In this document: positions 53,918-63,604 of the stretch, piece by piece | How positions within the stretch are numbered: the first letter of the stretch is position 1 | How the letters are laid out: each line of letters starts with the position of its first letter | Assembly (NCBI GenBank): GCA_028289345.1 | Contig: JANQQL010000050.1 | Location: 543,223-607,222 of the forward strand | Reading direction: 5' to 3' | DNA from: Planctomycetota bacterium | GTDB taxonomy: Bacteria; Planctomycetota; B15-G4; SIAN01 | Length of the DNA stretch: 64,000 bases | The notes under the pieces: model-generated | Database searches by the model: none | The model's input: the letters and a program-made list of their open reading frames with translations, nothing else | Told to the model about the DNA's origin: nothing | Program-made: the position numbers and the translations under genes

Positions 53918-56900
53918 ATGAAGAACGCTCGTTGGATCAGCTTGCTCGTCGCCGCCGTGATCTTGGCCTTCCTGGGCTTCCAGCTCACCACGGTCTGGAA
54001 GCATCTCGACGAGCGGTCCTCGGATAGCGCCGCCTCGGTGGAAGTGGTGGTGAAGCGTGATCTGGGTGCCGCCTTCTTCGAAGAAGAGCGTTTCGAGGAA
54101 TCGCGCGCCGCGTTGCAGTGGGTGACCGAGCAATCGAGCGCCTCGGCCCAGGACTTCGTCAATCTGGCGTGTGTCGAGATGGCCGCGGTGGATGGAGACG
54201 CGATCCGCGCTCGAACGGCGTTGGACGAGGCCGAGCGCCGGGATTCCGAGCTACCGTCCCTATGGTACTGCCGAGGAGTGTTGGCCAAGCGCGACATCGA
54301 CTTCGAGCAGGCCGCCACGTTCTTCGAGAAGACCCGCGGATTGGCGCCGGACGACTTGCCAACCTTGTTCCATCACGCCCAAGCCGTGGAAGAACTCGGC
54401 GATCGCGAAGCGGCCATCGAGGCCTTCGAAGGAATCGTCGATCGTGGAGTGGAGTTCGGCGGCAGCTACTACTTCATGTCGGTGTACCGCTTGTTCCAGG
54501 TGCTGCGCCGCAGCGGGGCCCCGGAAGAGCGCTGGGGTTTCTACAAAGCGCGGCACAAAGAACTCAGCGATGCCGGAATGGAAGCGGCGTCCTTGAAGGA
54601 CATGGAGATGGGGGTGCTGGGTCGCGTCCAAGTCCCCGCTCCCGCGCCGAACATGGGGCAACTTGCCTCCGGTGCCGCGTTGCCCTTCGAGCTGATCGAT
54701 GAAGTCGCTCACGACGCCGGGGCCATCCAAGATTTGTTTGCCGCGGATCTGAACGGTGACCGGCGTCAGGACTTTGCTTTCGTTGGCGCCAACGGCCTGT
54801 TCCTGGCCTTGCAGCAGGAGGGCGCGAAGTTCGAAGTGCAGAAGGTCCGGGATGGTCAGTGGCAGCGTGTCGCGGCCGCGGATCTCAACAACGGGGGCCG
54901 CCGCAGTCTGCTGCTGTGGGGGGGAGGGGCGACGACGTTGCTTGCCCCGAAACCGAATCTCGAGTTCGTCGACAACCCGCTGCCGAACGCTCCCGCCATT
55001 CGGGATGCTCGTTTCGTGGACTACGACCACGAAGGCGACCTGGACCTCTTGTTCAGCGATGACGCCGGACTGCACCTGTGGCGCAACGATGGCGGCGAAC
55101 CGGTCGAGGAAGGCAGCGAAGCGCCGGCGTTGGTCAGCTTCGCCGATGTGACCGAAAGCGCTTCGTTCCCGGACGGTAACTTCGACTGGGTGACCTTCGA
55201 CGACTTCGATGCGGACAGCGATGTGGACTTCCTGGTGGGAGGCGCGAGTTCGCCGACCGTGGTCGTGTCCAACTTGCGCAAAGGTCGCTTCGAAGCCATT
55301 GCCGCCGACAAGTCGGGGTTTCCTGATTCGCTGCCGGTGGCGCCGCTGCTCGCGGATTTGAACCACGATGGATTCGTGGATGTCTGTGCGGCTGGCGCGA
55401 CCCCGTGGCTCGGCATGAATCGCGGCGACGGTTCGATGGAGTCCCAGCCGGTGGGCTCGGGATTGTCGGCGGCCATGAACGAGACGGCGGCTTTGGCCGA
55501 CTTCGACCTGGATGGACAGCGCGACATTGCGGTGGTGCAAGAATCCGGCGTGCAGCTTTGCCGGGGGTCCTTGTTGCGCGGTGGCAAGGCGTTGGAGCCA
55601 GCGGTCGCGATGGAAGCGATGGTCCCGGTCGCGGTGAGTGACGCCGATCAGGACGGCGACACGGACCTGGTCGTGGCCGATTCGAGCGCTTTGAAGATCT
55701 GGCGGAACGGGGCGGCGGCGAACGGCAGTGTGCTGCGGGTCGTGCTGCAGGGCCGCAAGGACAACCGGCAGGGCGTCGGACCGATCGTCGAAGTGCGTTC
55801 GGGCGAGCTGTACCAGCGAACCTACTCGCGCGGCGACGTGCTCAACTTCGGTTTGGGCAACGCGCTCGAATCCGACGTGGTGCGGGTGAGCTGGCCCAAC
55901 GGGGTCGTCCAGTACGTGGTGCACCCGCCGTTGCAAGAGGACCTGGTGGTCCTGCAGAAGGAAGGTCTGGTCGGCTCTTGCCCGTTCCTCTACACCTTCA
56001 ATGGCGAAGAGTACGAGTTCATCTCGGACATCCTCGGCATCACCCCCCTCGGCCTGCCCATGGTGGAGGGCCAGTACGTACCGCCCGACCACGACGAACT
56101 GATCCGGGTCACGGGCGATCAACTGAAGCCGGTCGACGGCGAGTACCGGATGGCGGTCACGGAGGAGCTGCGCGAGGTGACCTATCTGGATCGCGCAGAG
56201 CTTTGGGTGGTGGATCACCCCGCCGAAGTCGAGGTTCATCCCGAAGAGCGGTTCTGCTTCCCGCCGTTCCCACCGCAAACCCTTCACGCGATGCGCGGTG
56301 CGTTGCCGGTGACCGGTGCCGTGGACCAGGACGGAGTGGATTGGACCGAGGCGCTTCAGGAAACCGACACCGTGCACGCCGTACCGTTCAAAGCGCTGCC
56401 GTCCCAGTTCCTCGGTCTGGTCACGCCTCATCACCTGGACCTGACGCTGCCGGAAACGGCGCGGGACGCGGCGAGGATCCGCCTGGTGATGACCGGCTGG
56501 TTCTACTGGACTGACGCCAGCGTCAACGTCGCCGCTGGCCACCACAAGAGTTACGAGTTCGTCCCGCCGCTCATGCAAGTGCCCGACAGCCAAGGAGGTT
56601 GGCGAGACACCGGCCCACCCCTCGGATTCCCCGCCGGCAAGACCAAGACCATGGTCGTCGACGTCACCGATCGCGTGAACCGGGAAGACTTGCGCGTGCG
56701 ACTGTTTTCCACCATTCGCCTTTACTGGGACTCGATCCGCATTGCGGTGGACGAAGGGGAAGAGAGTTTGCAGATCACCAAGCTGGAGCCCACTCGCGCG
56801 GACCTGCAGTATCGCGGCTTCTCACGACCGATTCCGGTGCATCGCGAAGACCTTCCGGAAGTGTTCGACTTCGAAGTCCTGACCGAGCATCCGCGCTGGA

Positions 56901-57277
56901 ACCAGCATCGCGGCATGTTGACCGGCTACGGAGACGTGCTGCCGTTGCTGGGAGCAGTGGATGATCAGTTCGCCATTTTCTCGGCCGGGGACTGGATCGA
57001 CTTGCGCTTCGATGCGACCCAGGTGCCCGAGTTGGGCGAGGGAATGGCGCGGACCTATCTGCTGTTCACCGACGGCTGGGCGAAGGACGGCGATCCGAAT
57101 ACGGAGTACGCGAATCTGGTCGAGCCCCTGCCGTTCCATGGAATGAGCGGCTACCCCTACGGGAAAGACGAGGGGTATCCGGACACCGCCGAGACGCGCG
57201 AGTATCGACGCGAATGGAACACTCGGGCGGGGGTGCGGCTGATTCCTGAGATGGTGGAGCTGGACGGGGACGCGTGA
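53918..57277 (+). CDS. Membrane-anchored TPR / FG-GAP / UnbV protein
   Basis: Exported protein of 1119 residues. One N-terminal transmembrane helix (ISLLVAAVILAFLGFQLTTV) anchors it. Tetratricopeptide-like helices follow at about 40-240 ('FEESRAALQWVTEQSSASAQ', 'FEQAATFFEKTRGLAPDDLP'). FG-GAP/VCBS repeats with Asp loops (DLNGDRRQDF, DYDHEGDLDLLF, DFDADSDVDFL, DADQDGDTDLV) take about 255-610, and an UnbV/ASPIC segment (DNRQGVGPIVEV, 'NFGLGNALESDVVRVSWPNG') about 615-680. The last about 430 residues start with 'CPFLYTFNGEEYEFISDILG' and are a beta-rich unit not recognised. GAGGA precedes the ATG. Related in its repeats to the two proteins at 3157-7627. Confidence 0.9.
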   Translation: MKNARWISLLVAAVILAFLGFQLTTVWKHLDERSSDSAASVEVVVKRDLGAAFFEEERFEESRAALQWVTEQSSASAQDFVNLACVEMAAVDGDAIRARTALDEAERRDSELPSLWYCRGVLAKRDIDFEQAATFFEKTRGLAPDDLPTLFHHAQAVEELGDREAAIEAFEGIVDRGVEFGGSYYFMSVYRLFQVLRRSGAPEERWGFYKARHKELSDAGMEAASLKDMEMGVLGRVQVPAPAPNMGQLASGAALPFELIDEVAHDAGAIQDLFAADLNGDRRQDFAFVGANGLFLALQQEGAKFEVQKVRDGQWQRVAAADLNNGGRRSLLLWGGGATTLLAPKPNLEFVDNPLPNAPAIRDARFVDYDHEGDLDLLFSDDAGLHLWRNDGGEPVEEGSEAPALVSFADVTESASFPDGNFDWVTFDDFDADSDVDFLVGGASSPTVVVSNLRKGRFEAIAADKSGFPDSLPVAPLLADLNHDGFVDVCAAGATPWLGMNRGDGSMESQPVGSGLSAAMNETAALADFDLDGQRDIAVVQESGVQLCRGSLLRGGKALEPAVAMEAMVPVAVSDADQDGDTDLVVADSSALKIWRNGAAANGSVLRVVLQGRKDNRQGVGPIVEVRSGELYQRTYSRGDVLNFGLGNALESDVVRVSWPNGVVQYVVHPPLQEDLVVLQKEGLVGSCPFLYTFNGEEYEFISDILGITPLGLPMVEGQYVPPDHDELIRVTGDQLKPVDGEYRMAVTEELREVTYLDRAELWVVDHPAEVEVHPEERFCFPPFPPQTLHAMRGALPVTGAVDQDGVDWTEALQETDTVHAVPFKALPSQFLGLVTPHHLDLTLPETARDAARIRLVMTGWFYWTDASVNVAAGHHKSYEFVPPLMQVPDSQGGWRDTGPPLGFPAGKTKTMVVDVTDRVNREDLRVRLFSTIRLYWDSIRIAVDEGEESLQITKLEPTRADLQYRGFSRPIPVHREDLPEVFDFEVLTEHPRWNQHRGMLTGYGDVLPLLGAVDDQFAIFSAGDWIDLRFDATQVPELGEGMARTYLLFTDGWAKDGDPNTEYANLVEPLPFHGMSGYPYGKDEGYPDTAETREYRREWNTRAGVRLIPEMVELDGDA

Positions 57278-57321
57278 TTTGACGTTTCGCTCGGAAGCGA
57301 TCTCGCATCACGTCTCCGGTC

Positions 57322-57352
57322 GTGGCTAGCGTCGACTGACGACGCTTGCCAC
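57322..57352 (+). terminator. Hairpin after the TPR/FG-GAP gene
   Basis: 13-bp stem with one mismatch (57322-57334 with 57340-57352) and an ACTGA loop, 44 bases past the stop at 57277. There is no T-run, so it may be a 3'-end stabilising structure or a weak terminator. Confidence 0.4.
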
Positions 57353-57530
57353 CGAACATTGCCCAAACGGATCGCGCGATCGATGCGGCACTTCAAATCC
57401 ATGGATGTCAAAAGAGTGTCCAGGCGCTGCAATACGCGTTGATCGAAGTGTGAATGCACTTGAGGCAGTTGCCCGAATCTTTATCTTGTCGTTGCGCTCC
57501 CCGGGATTCCGAAGTTTGGAGATTGATCCC

Positions 57531-58085
57531 GTGCCAGACGCATCGAAGTCGGGGACCCGCAATCGCCGCGACGCTTTCGACCAAGTCATCCGCGAACTTC
57601 ACCCAGAACTCAGAAGGTTTGTTCGGTCACAGTTCCTGAGATGCGATGTGAGTGCCACGCTCAGTGCCACCTGCGTGGTCCACGAGATCTACATTCGCCT
57701 GCGCAACCGCGGATACGATTGGCGAGGGAAGAGCCATATTCGCGCTCTCGCCATCAAATCTGCCGAACAGGTGTTGATCGACTACGCTCGGCGGCGGAGT
57801 TCCCAAAAGCGCGGAGGCCTGTTGCGGCGGGTGACGTTTGACGAGCGGTCTGCGCCTGCTCAGCCGTCCCCGGCGGTTTCTCTGGACCTCCACGCTGCTC
57901 TCCAGCAGCTTCGATCAAAGAGGCCGAAGCAATGGGAAGTTGTCAACCTTCGATACATGGGAGGTTTGAGCTTCAAAGAGATTGCCAAGGTGATGAACAT
58001 TGCTCCAGACACCGCTCGAGAGTACTGGGCGTATGCCAAGGCTTGGCTGTCATGTCGCCTGAGCTCGGTAGAGAGGAGTCGTTGA
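57531..58085 (+). CDS. ECF-type sigma factor (Sigma70_ECF, Rhodopirellula group)
   Basis: Sigma factor of 184 residues of the group abundant in Planctomycetes (Pfam Sigma70_ECF). Region 2 is seen in FDQVIRELHPELRRFVRSQF, 'VHEIYIRLRNRGYDWRGKSH' and 'IRALAIKSAEQVLIDYARRR'; region 4 in 'LRSKRPKQWEVVNLRYMGGL' and 'SFKEIAKVMNIAPDTAREYW'. The GTG start at 57531 has GGAG upstream; a longer in-frame start at 57405 is less likely. It converges on the Ser/Thr kinase, with six bases between stops. Such sigma factors are often paired with kinases in this phylum. Confidence 0.9.
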   Translation: MPDASKSGTRNRRDAFDQVIRELHPELRRFVRSQFLRCDVSATLSATCVVHEIYIRLRNRGYDWRGKSHIRALAIKSAEQVLIDYARRRSSQKRGGLLRRVTFDERSAPAQPSPAVSLDLHAALQQLRSKRPKQWEVVNLRYMGGLSFKEIAKVMNIAPDTAREYWAYAKAWLSCRLSSVERSR

Positions 58086-58091
58086 CAGACT

Positions 58092-60557
58092 TCACCGAGC
58101 TGACACCGAGAGTCCGCGGTCCATTGTGTCGGCGCTGTCGATCTCTCGGCTTGGTCGAAAACCAATTGTCGCCTCGATCGCCCGCGGATGGCGATAGAAC
58201 CGAAAGGAACTCCTTGCGAACGGCGACGACTTTTCGTAGTTGCCCCCACGCACCATGACGTGTTCGTTGTTGGAACCACGCAGCCCGTCTTTCAGTCGCG
58301 GAGAGGCACTTTCATACAGCACATAGCTGTCGCGGCACCATTCCGACACGTTGCCAAGGATGTCAAAGAAACCAAAGCCGTTCTGGTGCAACGAACCCAC
58401 GGGCGAGTGAGCGATGTAGTCGAAGCCCGCCGGCGCAGAACTCGCCACGTTTTCGGCTTCGAACAATGACTTTGGGGCGTCCCCGGTCCACCATCCTGAA
58501 GAGACGTTGCCCCTTGCCGCGTACTCCCATTGGGATTCCGTGGGGATACTCAGACCGAGTCGATGGCAGAACACCTGGCTCTGCGTCCAGCTCAGTCGGT
58601 TTGCGGGGTGTGTGAAGGGCCTTTCTGCATCCACGAGTCGAGAGTAGGGATATCGGTACTTCGAGATGTCTTCCCCCATCACTCGTCGCCACTGCGCTTG
58701 GGTGACCTCGTACTTGGACAAGAAGAAAGCGTTCAAGAGGACGCTGTGCACGGGCGTTGCCGGTGACCCCGATGGATGGGGATAAAGATGCGGTTCTCGT
58801 TCCCCCATCATGAAGCTTCCCCCAGGAATCAAGATGAACACCAGGCCCATTCTCTCTGTGACTCGCCAGCGAGATTCGGACTCGTTCCACCGCGGTTCCG
58901 CCCCACTCTCCCACAGCCAAAACTCCCACAGTCCTGAGCCAGGGTCTCGATGGAGAGGAATGAGCCCGATCTGCCTTTGCAAACACAGTCCCCCGTACGC
59001 CGGATCATTCGAAATCTCGAGAATCGCTTCCGCCCATCTTGGATGGTCCAGTGTGGCCGACTCGACGGTTTGCGCGATCTGCAACCTCTCCTGGATCTCT
59101 TTGGCGCAGTGAAGAAGCGCTGCGACACCGCTTGCGAGAGCTTCGACTCTTTCCGTCGCTTCTCGTTCCTTGGGGTGTTGATACTCCGCCAAGTTCCTCT
59201 CGAGTTCCTCGAACGACGCTAACCACTTTTTCATCGGTCCGATCATCCAAGGACGCAGGGGGTAGAGTTCCGCCATCTGCGTACGCAGCCCAGCGAGAGC
59301 CAGCTCGATTCTTGCCAGATTCTCGAGGAGCTGTGATCTTGCCTCGCTGGCTCTTGCTTGATGAATTTGGACGATGCCCACGATTCCGACCACGGCTGCA
59401 GATGCAATCGCGCTTGCCAGGGCTCGCTTATTGCGACCCATCAGTTTGCGGAGTCGGTACCAAATGCTTGGACGCCTTGCACGGATCGGTTGATGGTTCA
59501 AGTGAGCTCGGAGATCGTCTGCAAACTGTTCGGCAGACTGGTAGCGAGCGTCGAGTCGCTTATCGAGAGCCTTCCCGGCAATTGTCTCGACGTCCCCCCG
59601 GCACTCTGTGGAGCGACTGCTCAGAGGCTTTGGGTCGTGCTTCTGGATCGCCTCGAGCACTTGAAGTGTGCTCATGCTCGACAACTCGTACGGCAAGCAG
59701 CCGCTGAGAAGCTCGTAGAAGACAACCCCCAACGAATAGACATCCGAGCGAGCGTCCAAGTACCTTGCATCTCCCGCGGCCTGCTCGGGGCTCATGTATC
59801 CCGGCGTACCCAGTAGCTGGCGACTGCCTGTTTGTTGAGTCAGCCCTCCCAGGTCCATGCACCGAGCGATTCCAAAGTCGACGATCTTTGGTTGACCTTC
59901 TCGATCCACCAGGATGTTGCCTGGCTTGAGGTCGCGATGAATGACGCCTTGGCAATGAGCGTAGTGAACCGCATCGCACACTTTGACAAACAGCTCCAGC
60001 TTTTCGCGGAAGGAGAGCCCTTCGATGATGGCATGATCCAGCAGCGAGTACCCATGGATCCGCTCCATCGAGTAATACGCGTAGGGCCCTCTTTCCGTGT
60101 CAGCGAACCCCGCGTCGTGGATCAAGGCAATGCCGGGATGCCTGAACGCGGCGAGTATCTCGACTTCCAGCTCGAAGCGGCGAAGGATCTGCTTGCTCAT
60201 CAACTCGGTTCTCAGAACTTTCAGCGCGACCACTCGCTGAAGAGATTCTTGCTCTGCTTCGTAGACCGTGCTCGTTCCTCCTTCGCCGAGGATTCCGCGA
60301 ATCCGGTAGGGGCCGATGGATTCTGGAACGACCGCCGCTCTTGGCCGAACTGGGGAATCATCAAACATTCCTACGATGGCGCTCGCCCTGCAGTCATTGG
60401 CGAGCAACGCCTCCACCTGAGCACGCAATCGACGATCCCCCGTGCACTCTCGTCGAAGGTATTCAGAGCGCTCGGTCGGGCATGTGATTTTCCGTGCTTC
60501 GGCAAAAATGGTGAACGAGTGAGTCCTCTGGTCCAAGGGACTTGCCCTCCGTTTCAC
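58092..60557 (-). CDS. Ser/Thr protein kinase with SUMF1/FGE-type domain
   Basis: Membrane kinase of 821 residues. After an N-terminal helical segment (ERSEYLRRECTGDRRLRAQV), the kinase domain has the Gly loop GEGGTSTVYEA, Lys in VALKVL, the catalytic loop HRDLKPGN, DFG and the APE-like SPEQ. One transmembrane helix (ALASAIASAAVVGIVGIVQI) is at about 385-405, then a coiled coil. The C-terminal domain is of the SUMF1/formylglycine-generating type: 'FILIPGGSFMMGEREPHLYP', 'YEVTQAQWRRVMGE', 'LGLSIPTESQWEYAARG', 'GFGFFDILGNVSEWCRDSY' and 'GGNYEKS'. Whether it is an active oxygenase or only a ligand-binding form cannot be told. Signalling partner to the convergent sigma gene is inferred. Confidence 0.92.
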   Translation of the reverse strand: MKRRASPLDQRTHSFTIFAEARKITCPTERSEYLRRECTGDRRLRAQVEALLANDCRASAIVGMFDDSPVRPRAAVVPESIGPYRIRGILGEGGTSTVYEAEQESLQRVVALKVLRTELMSKQILRRFELEVEILAAFRHPGIALIHDAGFADTERGPYAYYSMERIHGYSLLDHAIIEGLSFREKLELFVKVCDAVHYAHCQGVIHRDLKPGNILVDREGQPKIVDFGIARCMDLGGLTQQTGSRQLLGTPGYMSPEQAAGDARYLDARSDVYSLGVVFYELLSGCLPYELSSMSTLQVLEAIQKHDPKPLSSRSTECRGDVETIAGKALDKRLDARYQSAEQFADDLRAHLNHQPIRARRPSIWYRLRKLMGRNKRALASAIASAAVVGIVGIVQIHQARASEARSQLLENLARIELALAGLRTQMAELYPLRPWMIGPMKKWLASFEELERNLAEYQHPKEREATERVEALASGVAALLHCAKEIQERLQIAQTVESATLDHPRWAEAILEISNDPAYGGLCLQRQIGLIPLHRDPGSGLWEFWLWESGAEPRWNESESRWRVTERMGLVFILIPGGSFMMGEREPHLYPHPSGSPATPVHSVLLNAFFLSKYEVTQAQWRRVMGEDISKYRYPYSRLVDAERPFTHPANRLSWTQSQVFCHRLGLSIPTESQWEYAARGNVSSGWWTGDAPKSLFEAENVASSAPAGFDYIAHSPVGSLHQNGFGFFDILGNVSEWCRDSYVLYESASPRLKDGLRGSNNEHVMVRGGNYEKSSPFARSSFRFYRHPRAIEATIGFRPSREIDSADTMDRGLSVSAR

Positions 60558-60675
60558 TTTCGATCCCGTCTGCGATTTCGACTTTTGTGAATCGCAGAAT
60601 GTGATCGAGAATCGCGGCGAACAGTTCGATTGACGCGAAGAGCCTGTCCTGGCTCTCCTTGGATTGCATTTGACG

Positions 60676-60714
60676 GTTGATGACGTGCCGTCTGCTCAAT
60701 GCGACGTCATCAAC
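60676..60714. repeat. 11-bp perfect inverted repeat upstream of the kinase gene
   Basis: GTTGATGACGT (60676-60686) and ACGTCATCAAC (60704-60714) around a 17-base spacer, 119 bases upstream of the kinase ATG. It could be an operator for a dimeric regulator or an RNA hairpin. Confidence 0.5.
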
Positions 60715-61380
60715 GTCGGATTGGATTTCCATTCGGTTGCCGTGAGACCAAACAGCTTCCTCTCACGGGCACAACGAGAGGCCACGCTCCGACCGCGGAA
60801 TCACGATTTCGACAAGCTCATTACATCCAGGCGCTATTTGCAACTGACGGCGCGCCTCTCATGAACAGCATCCTTCACTAGGCTCGCTAGACCACTGATC
60901 AATGGACGCAGTGAGAACGACAAAAGTTCCCAGAAATCAGTGAAAGCAATGGCCAGTGGTGAAGTGGGAATTCATCGGTGTTCGAGTTGTGGCGGACGCC
61001 GGCATTCATGGAATGTCAATCGAAGGAGTTGCGGCAGGGGGTGTCGGCACGCGAGAGGGCTCGATGGTCCCGCATCGGGATGCGCTGAACGGGAAGGAGG
61101 AACTTGGGCCGCCCTCAGAGGAGTTGCTCGCCGGCGGAAGCCCCAAAACGGCAGTTCAGGCAGCGCGGGAGAACGAAAGCGAGTGTCAGACCACGAAGAA
61201 ATGGGCAGCGGTCAATGAACGCTGACAGGAGAAGGACTGAGCGGGGGCAAGCTTGCGGGCGGTGGAGCCGCTAGCGGGGAGCGAGGACCTCGACAGCCAC
61301 TCCTTGGAGGCGTCGTCCCGCGTCAGAACCCGGGTCGGACAGACGCTGGTCTTCCTACCGCTTCCGGGCTGGGCTTGCGG

Positions 61381-61404
61381 AGTGATCGTCCGAGGACGAT
61401 CACT
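61381..61404. repeat. 11-bp perfect hairpin past the Gre-type gene
   Basis: AGTGATCGTCC-GA-GGACGATCACT, 14 bases past the stop at 61418. Probably a 3'-end hairpin of the minus-strand gene, although no T-run follows it on that strand. Confidence 0.5.
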
Positions 61405-61417
61405 TGGCCGCATTTGC

Positions 61418-63604
61418 CTAGATCACCGATTCGATCGCCTGCACCTCGAACTTACGATCCGTCCCGCCGATGTTGGTCTCGATGACGTCCCCGACCTTGT
61501 GCCCCAGCAGAGCGTCCGCCAGCGGCGCCCGGTAGTCGAGGATCCCCTGTTCGAAGTCCGCGTCCCACGGGCCGAGCAGGGTGTACGTCTCCTGCTTGCC
61601 GGCGTTGTGGTCGGTGACTTGAACTTTGGTCCCGATGGTGACCAGGCCGTCTTGCAGGAGATTGTTGGAGATTGGCTTTGCGGCCTTGAGCTCGTTCTTG
61701 ATGTCCTCGGCCTTGCGCGTCATGGCGGCGCGCTCTTCCAGGGCGGCGGTGTACTCGGCATTCTCGCTCAAGTCGCCGTGAGCGGCGGCCTTGCCGATGG
61801 CATCGAAGATCGCCGGAAGCTTGATGTTGACCAGGTGCTCGTACTCTTCGTTGCGCTTGTCGATGCCTTCCTGGGTGCAGAAGATGACGTCCTCGGGATA
61901 GAAAACCTCGGGGAGTTCTTCCGCTTCGACCGCCGGGCCGCCGTGCACATCGTCGAACACATCGACGAGTACCATGCGCGCGTTGTCTGACAGTCCACGC
62001 AAATGGGCCACGTAGCTGCGCAGCAACATGGCTTCGTTCTTCTTGAGCTTGGTGATCAGCTTGCGCAGTTCCTTGCCCTTGTTGGCACCCAAGTCCTGGG
62101 CCACTTGGCGAGAGAGCTTGCGCAGGTACGGGTCGAGGGTCTTGCCCTTGGTCTCGCCGAGGCCCAATGCGCGTTGCAGCAACACCTTGGGATCCATGTG
62201 CCCGAGGACCGGCGCGAACTTCGGATCCGTGCAGCGCTTTCGGGACCACACCAGCAAGTCCGGCAATTGCTCCGGTCGCTTGAGAGCCTTTTCGCAGAGC
62301 GTCTTCAGCGGTTCGACCTGGCCCTGGTCCATGGCCTCGGTGACGATCTGCTCGAGTAGCAGGGACGCGGAATCCGGCACCATTTCCATGAGCAGCCGCG
62401 CGTACTCTTCCCCGCGACGGTTTTTGAGATGCGCCAGCGCACGCTTGGAACGACGCTGAGTCTTCAAGCGCACCAGGTGGCGCAGGATGCGCTTGTCGTC
62501 AGCGAAGTAGCTCGCCAGGTGATCTTCCAGGTTGCCCGGATCGAGCTTGCGCTCTTCGATCAGTTCGTCGGCGAGCAGCAGAAGTTCGAGGGGCGAAGCA
62601 TCGTTCTTCGGCGCGTGCTTTTCCGAACCCGTGATCAACAGTCCGGAGAACTCCTGGAATCGTTCATTGTTGTCCGCGTCGGCATCCGGAAGGTTCTTCA
62701 GGTAGGACTCGGCGAACTCGATGACCTGCACTGCGGTCATCGCGCTCTTCATGGGTTCGAACGGGTCGTCGTGATCGACCTCGACGAAGACCAGCTTGTT
62801 GCCCTTGCCGTCCTGGGCGACGTCGGAGCGCTTCATCGCGTTGCGGCGGGCGCTCGACCACCACTTGCTCCAGCGGTCCTTGGGAATGACCGAGCCGGCC
62901 AGCAGTTCCTTGAACGAGGTGGTGTCCAGGGAACGATTCGCCTGCTTGAGGATGTTGGCGATGACTTCTCCGGGGGACTTTTCGCAAAGCTCCAGGAACG
63001 CCTCGCGCTGGAAGGTGCGTTGCACCCGCCAATCGTCGTCGGGGATTGTCTTCAGGATCTCGACCGCCGAACGCACCGGCAGCTGGTGCTTGCGCCCGCC
63101 TTCGAAGCGGATGACCAGTTCTTGGGACATGGAGTCGACGTCTTCGATCTTGCCCACTCCCCAACCGGAGCCGTGGTAGACGTAGTTGCCGACGTCATAG
63201 GCGGACAGGCGGTCCAGTTCTTCCAGCGCCTCGTCCAGGGGCCCTTCGCCCTTCAAGTCCGACGCTTCCACGAACAACTCGAACACCGGTCGTTCGGAGT
63301 TCATCTCGGTCAGTGCGCGCACCAGACCCGAGCGATAGGTGCGTTCTTTGGGCGCGCAGGTGGCCAGGAAGCGCATCAGTCGCGAGCGATCTTCCGGCCC
63401 ACTCTTCTCCAGCGGCTCGATCAACATTGAGAGCAAGGTCTCGGCCTCGCTCAACCGCCGACTCGACCGGAGCTTCTCCCCGACTTCCAGGTACGTGTCC
63501 AGGTCGTCCGGCGCCGCCGTCACCGCCGCCAAAAACTTCTCTTCCAGCGCCGCCTTGTCCCCGTCCCGAGCCAGGGCAAGGAGCTCCTCTTTCCGTCCGC
63601 TCAA
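61418..63604 (-). CDS. GreA/GreB-type elongation factor with long N-terminal extension
   Basis: Transcript-cleavage-type factor of about 728 residues. The C-terminal about 150 residues are a complete GreA unit: the coiled-coil with the tip GDLSENAEYTAALEERAAM (acidic tip Asp and Glu that coordinate the second metal in the polymerase), and the C-terminal domain with 'VTIGTKVQVTDHNAGKQETY' and 'VGDVIETNIGGTDRKFEVQA'. The N-terminal about 570 residues are mostly helical (about 15-80: ALEEKFLAAVTAAPDDLDTY, then 'YDVGNYVYHGSGWGVGKIED', a CarD/Tudor-like beta segment, then helical repeats). Ordinary GreA has about 158 residues. The start is uncertain: TTG at 63604 with AAAGG upstream was chosen; no ATG lies near. 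The frame stays open to 63964, but that part is Pro/Ser/Arg-rich. Confidence 0.88.
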   Translation of the reverse strand: MSGRKEELLALARDGDKAALEEKFLAAVTAAPDDLDTYLEVGEKLRSSRRLSEAETLLSMLIEPLEKSGPEDRSRLMRFLATCAPKERTYRSGLVRALTEMNSERPVFELFVEASDLKGEGPLDEALEELDRLSAYDVGNYVYHGSGWGVGKIEDVDSMSQELVIRFEGGRKHQLPVRSAVEILKTIPDDDWRVQRTFQREAFLELCEKSPGEVIANILKQANRSLDTTSFKELLAGSVIPKDRWSKWWSSARRNAMKRSDVAQDGKGNKLVFVEVDHDDPFEPMKSAMTAVQVIEFAESYLKNLPDADADNNERFQEFSGLLITGSEKHAPKNDASPLELLLLADELIEERKLDPGNLEDHLASYFADDKRILRHLVRLKTQRRSKRALAHLKNRRGEEYARLLMEMVPDSASLLLEQIVTEAMDQGQVEPLKTLCEKALKRPEQLPDLLVWSRKRCTDPKFAPVLGHMDPKVLLQRALGLGETKGKTLDPYLRKLSRQVAQDLGANKGKELRKLITKLKKNEAMLLRSYVAHLRGLSDNARMVLVDVFDDVHGGPAVEAEELPEVFYPEDVIFCTQEGIDKRNEEYEHLVNIKLPAIFDAIGKAAAHGDLSENAEYTAALEERAAMTRKAEDIKNELKAAKPISNNLLQDGLVTIGTKVQVTDHNAGKQETYTLLGPWDADFEQGILDYRAPLADALLGHKVGDVIETNIGGTDRKFEVQAIESVI

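Larger units (their letters stand above)
60558..61417. other. Intergenic region upstream of the kinase gene
   Basis: 860 bases. A minus-strand frame at 60463-60732 overlaps the kinase start, lacks a ribosome site and is not supported; plus-strand frames at 60940-61225 overlap each other in different frames and look accidental. Two inverted repeats (60676-60714 and 61381-61404) are the only clear structures. Confidence 0.4.

Noticed and set aside
54260..56593. Minus-strand open frame of 777 codons opposite the TPR/FG-GAP gene
   Set aside because: His/Arg/Val-rich shadow of the plus-strand Asp-rich repeats.
60463..60732. Small minus-strand frame (89 codons) overlapping the kinase start
   Set aside because: No ribosome site, no family, and it overlaps the kinase N-terminus, which has family-like sequence.
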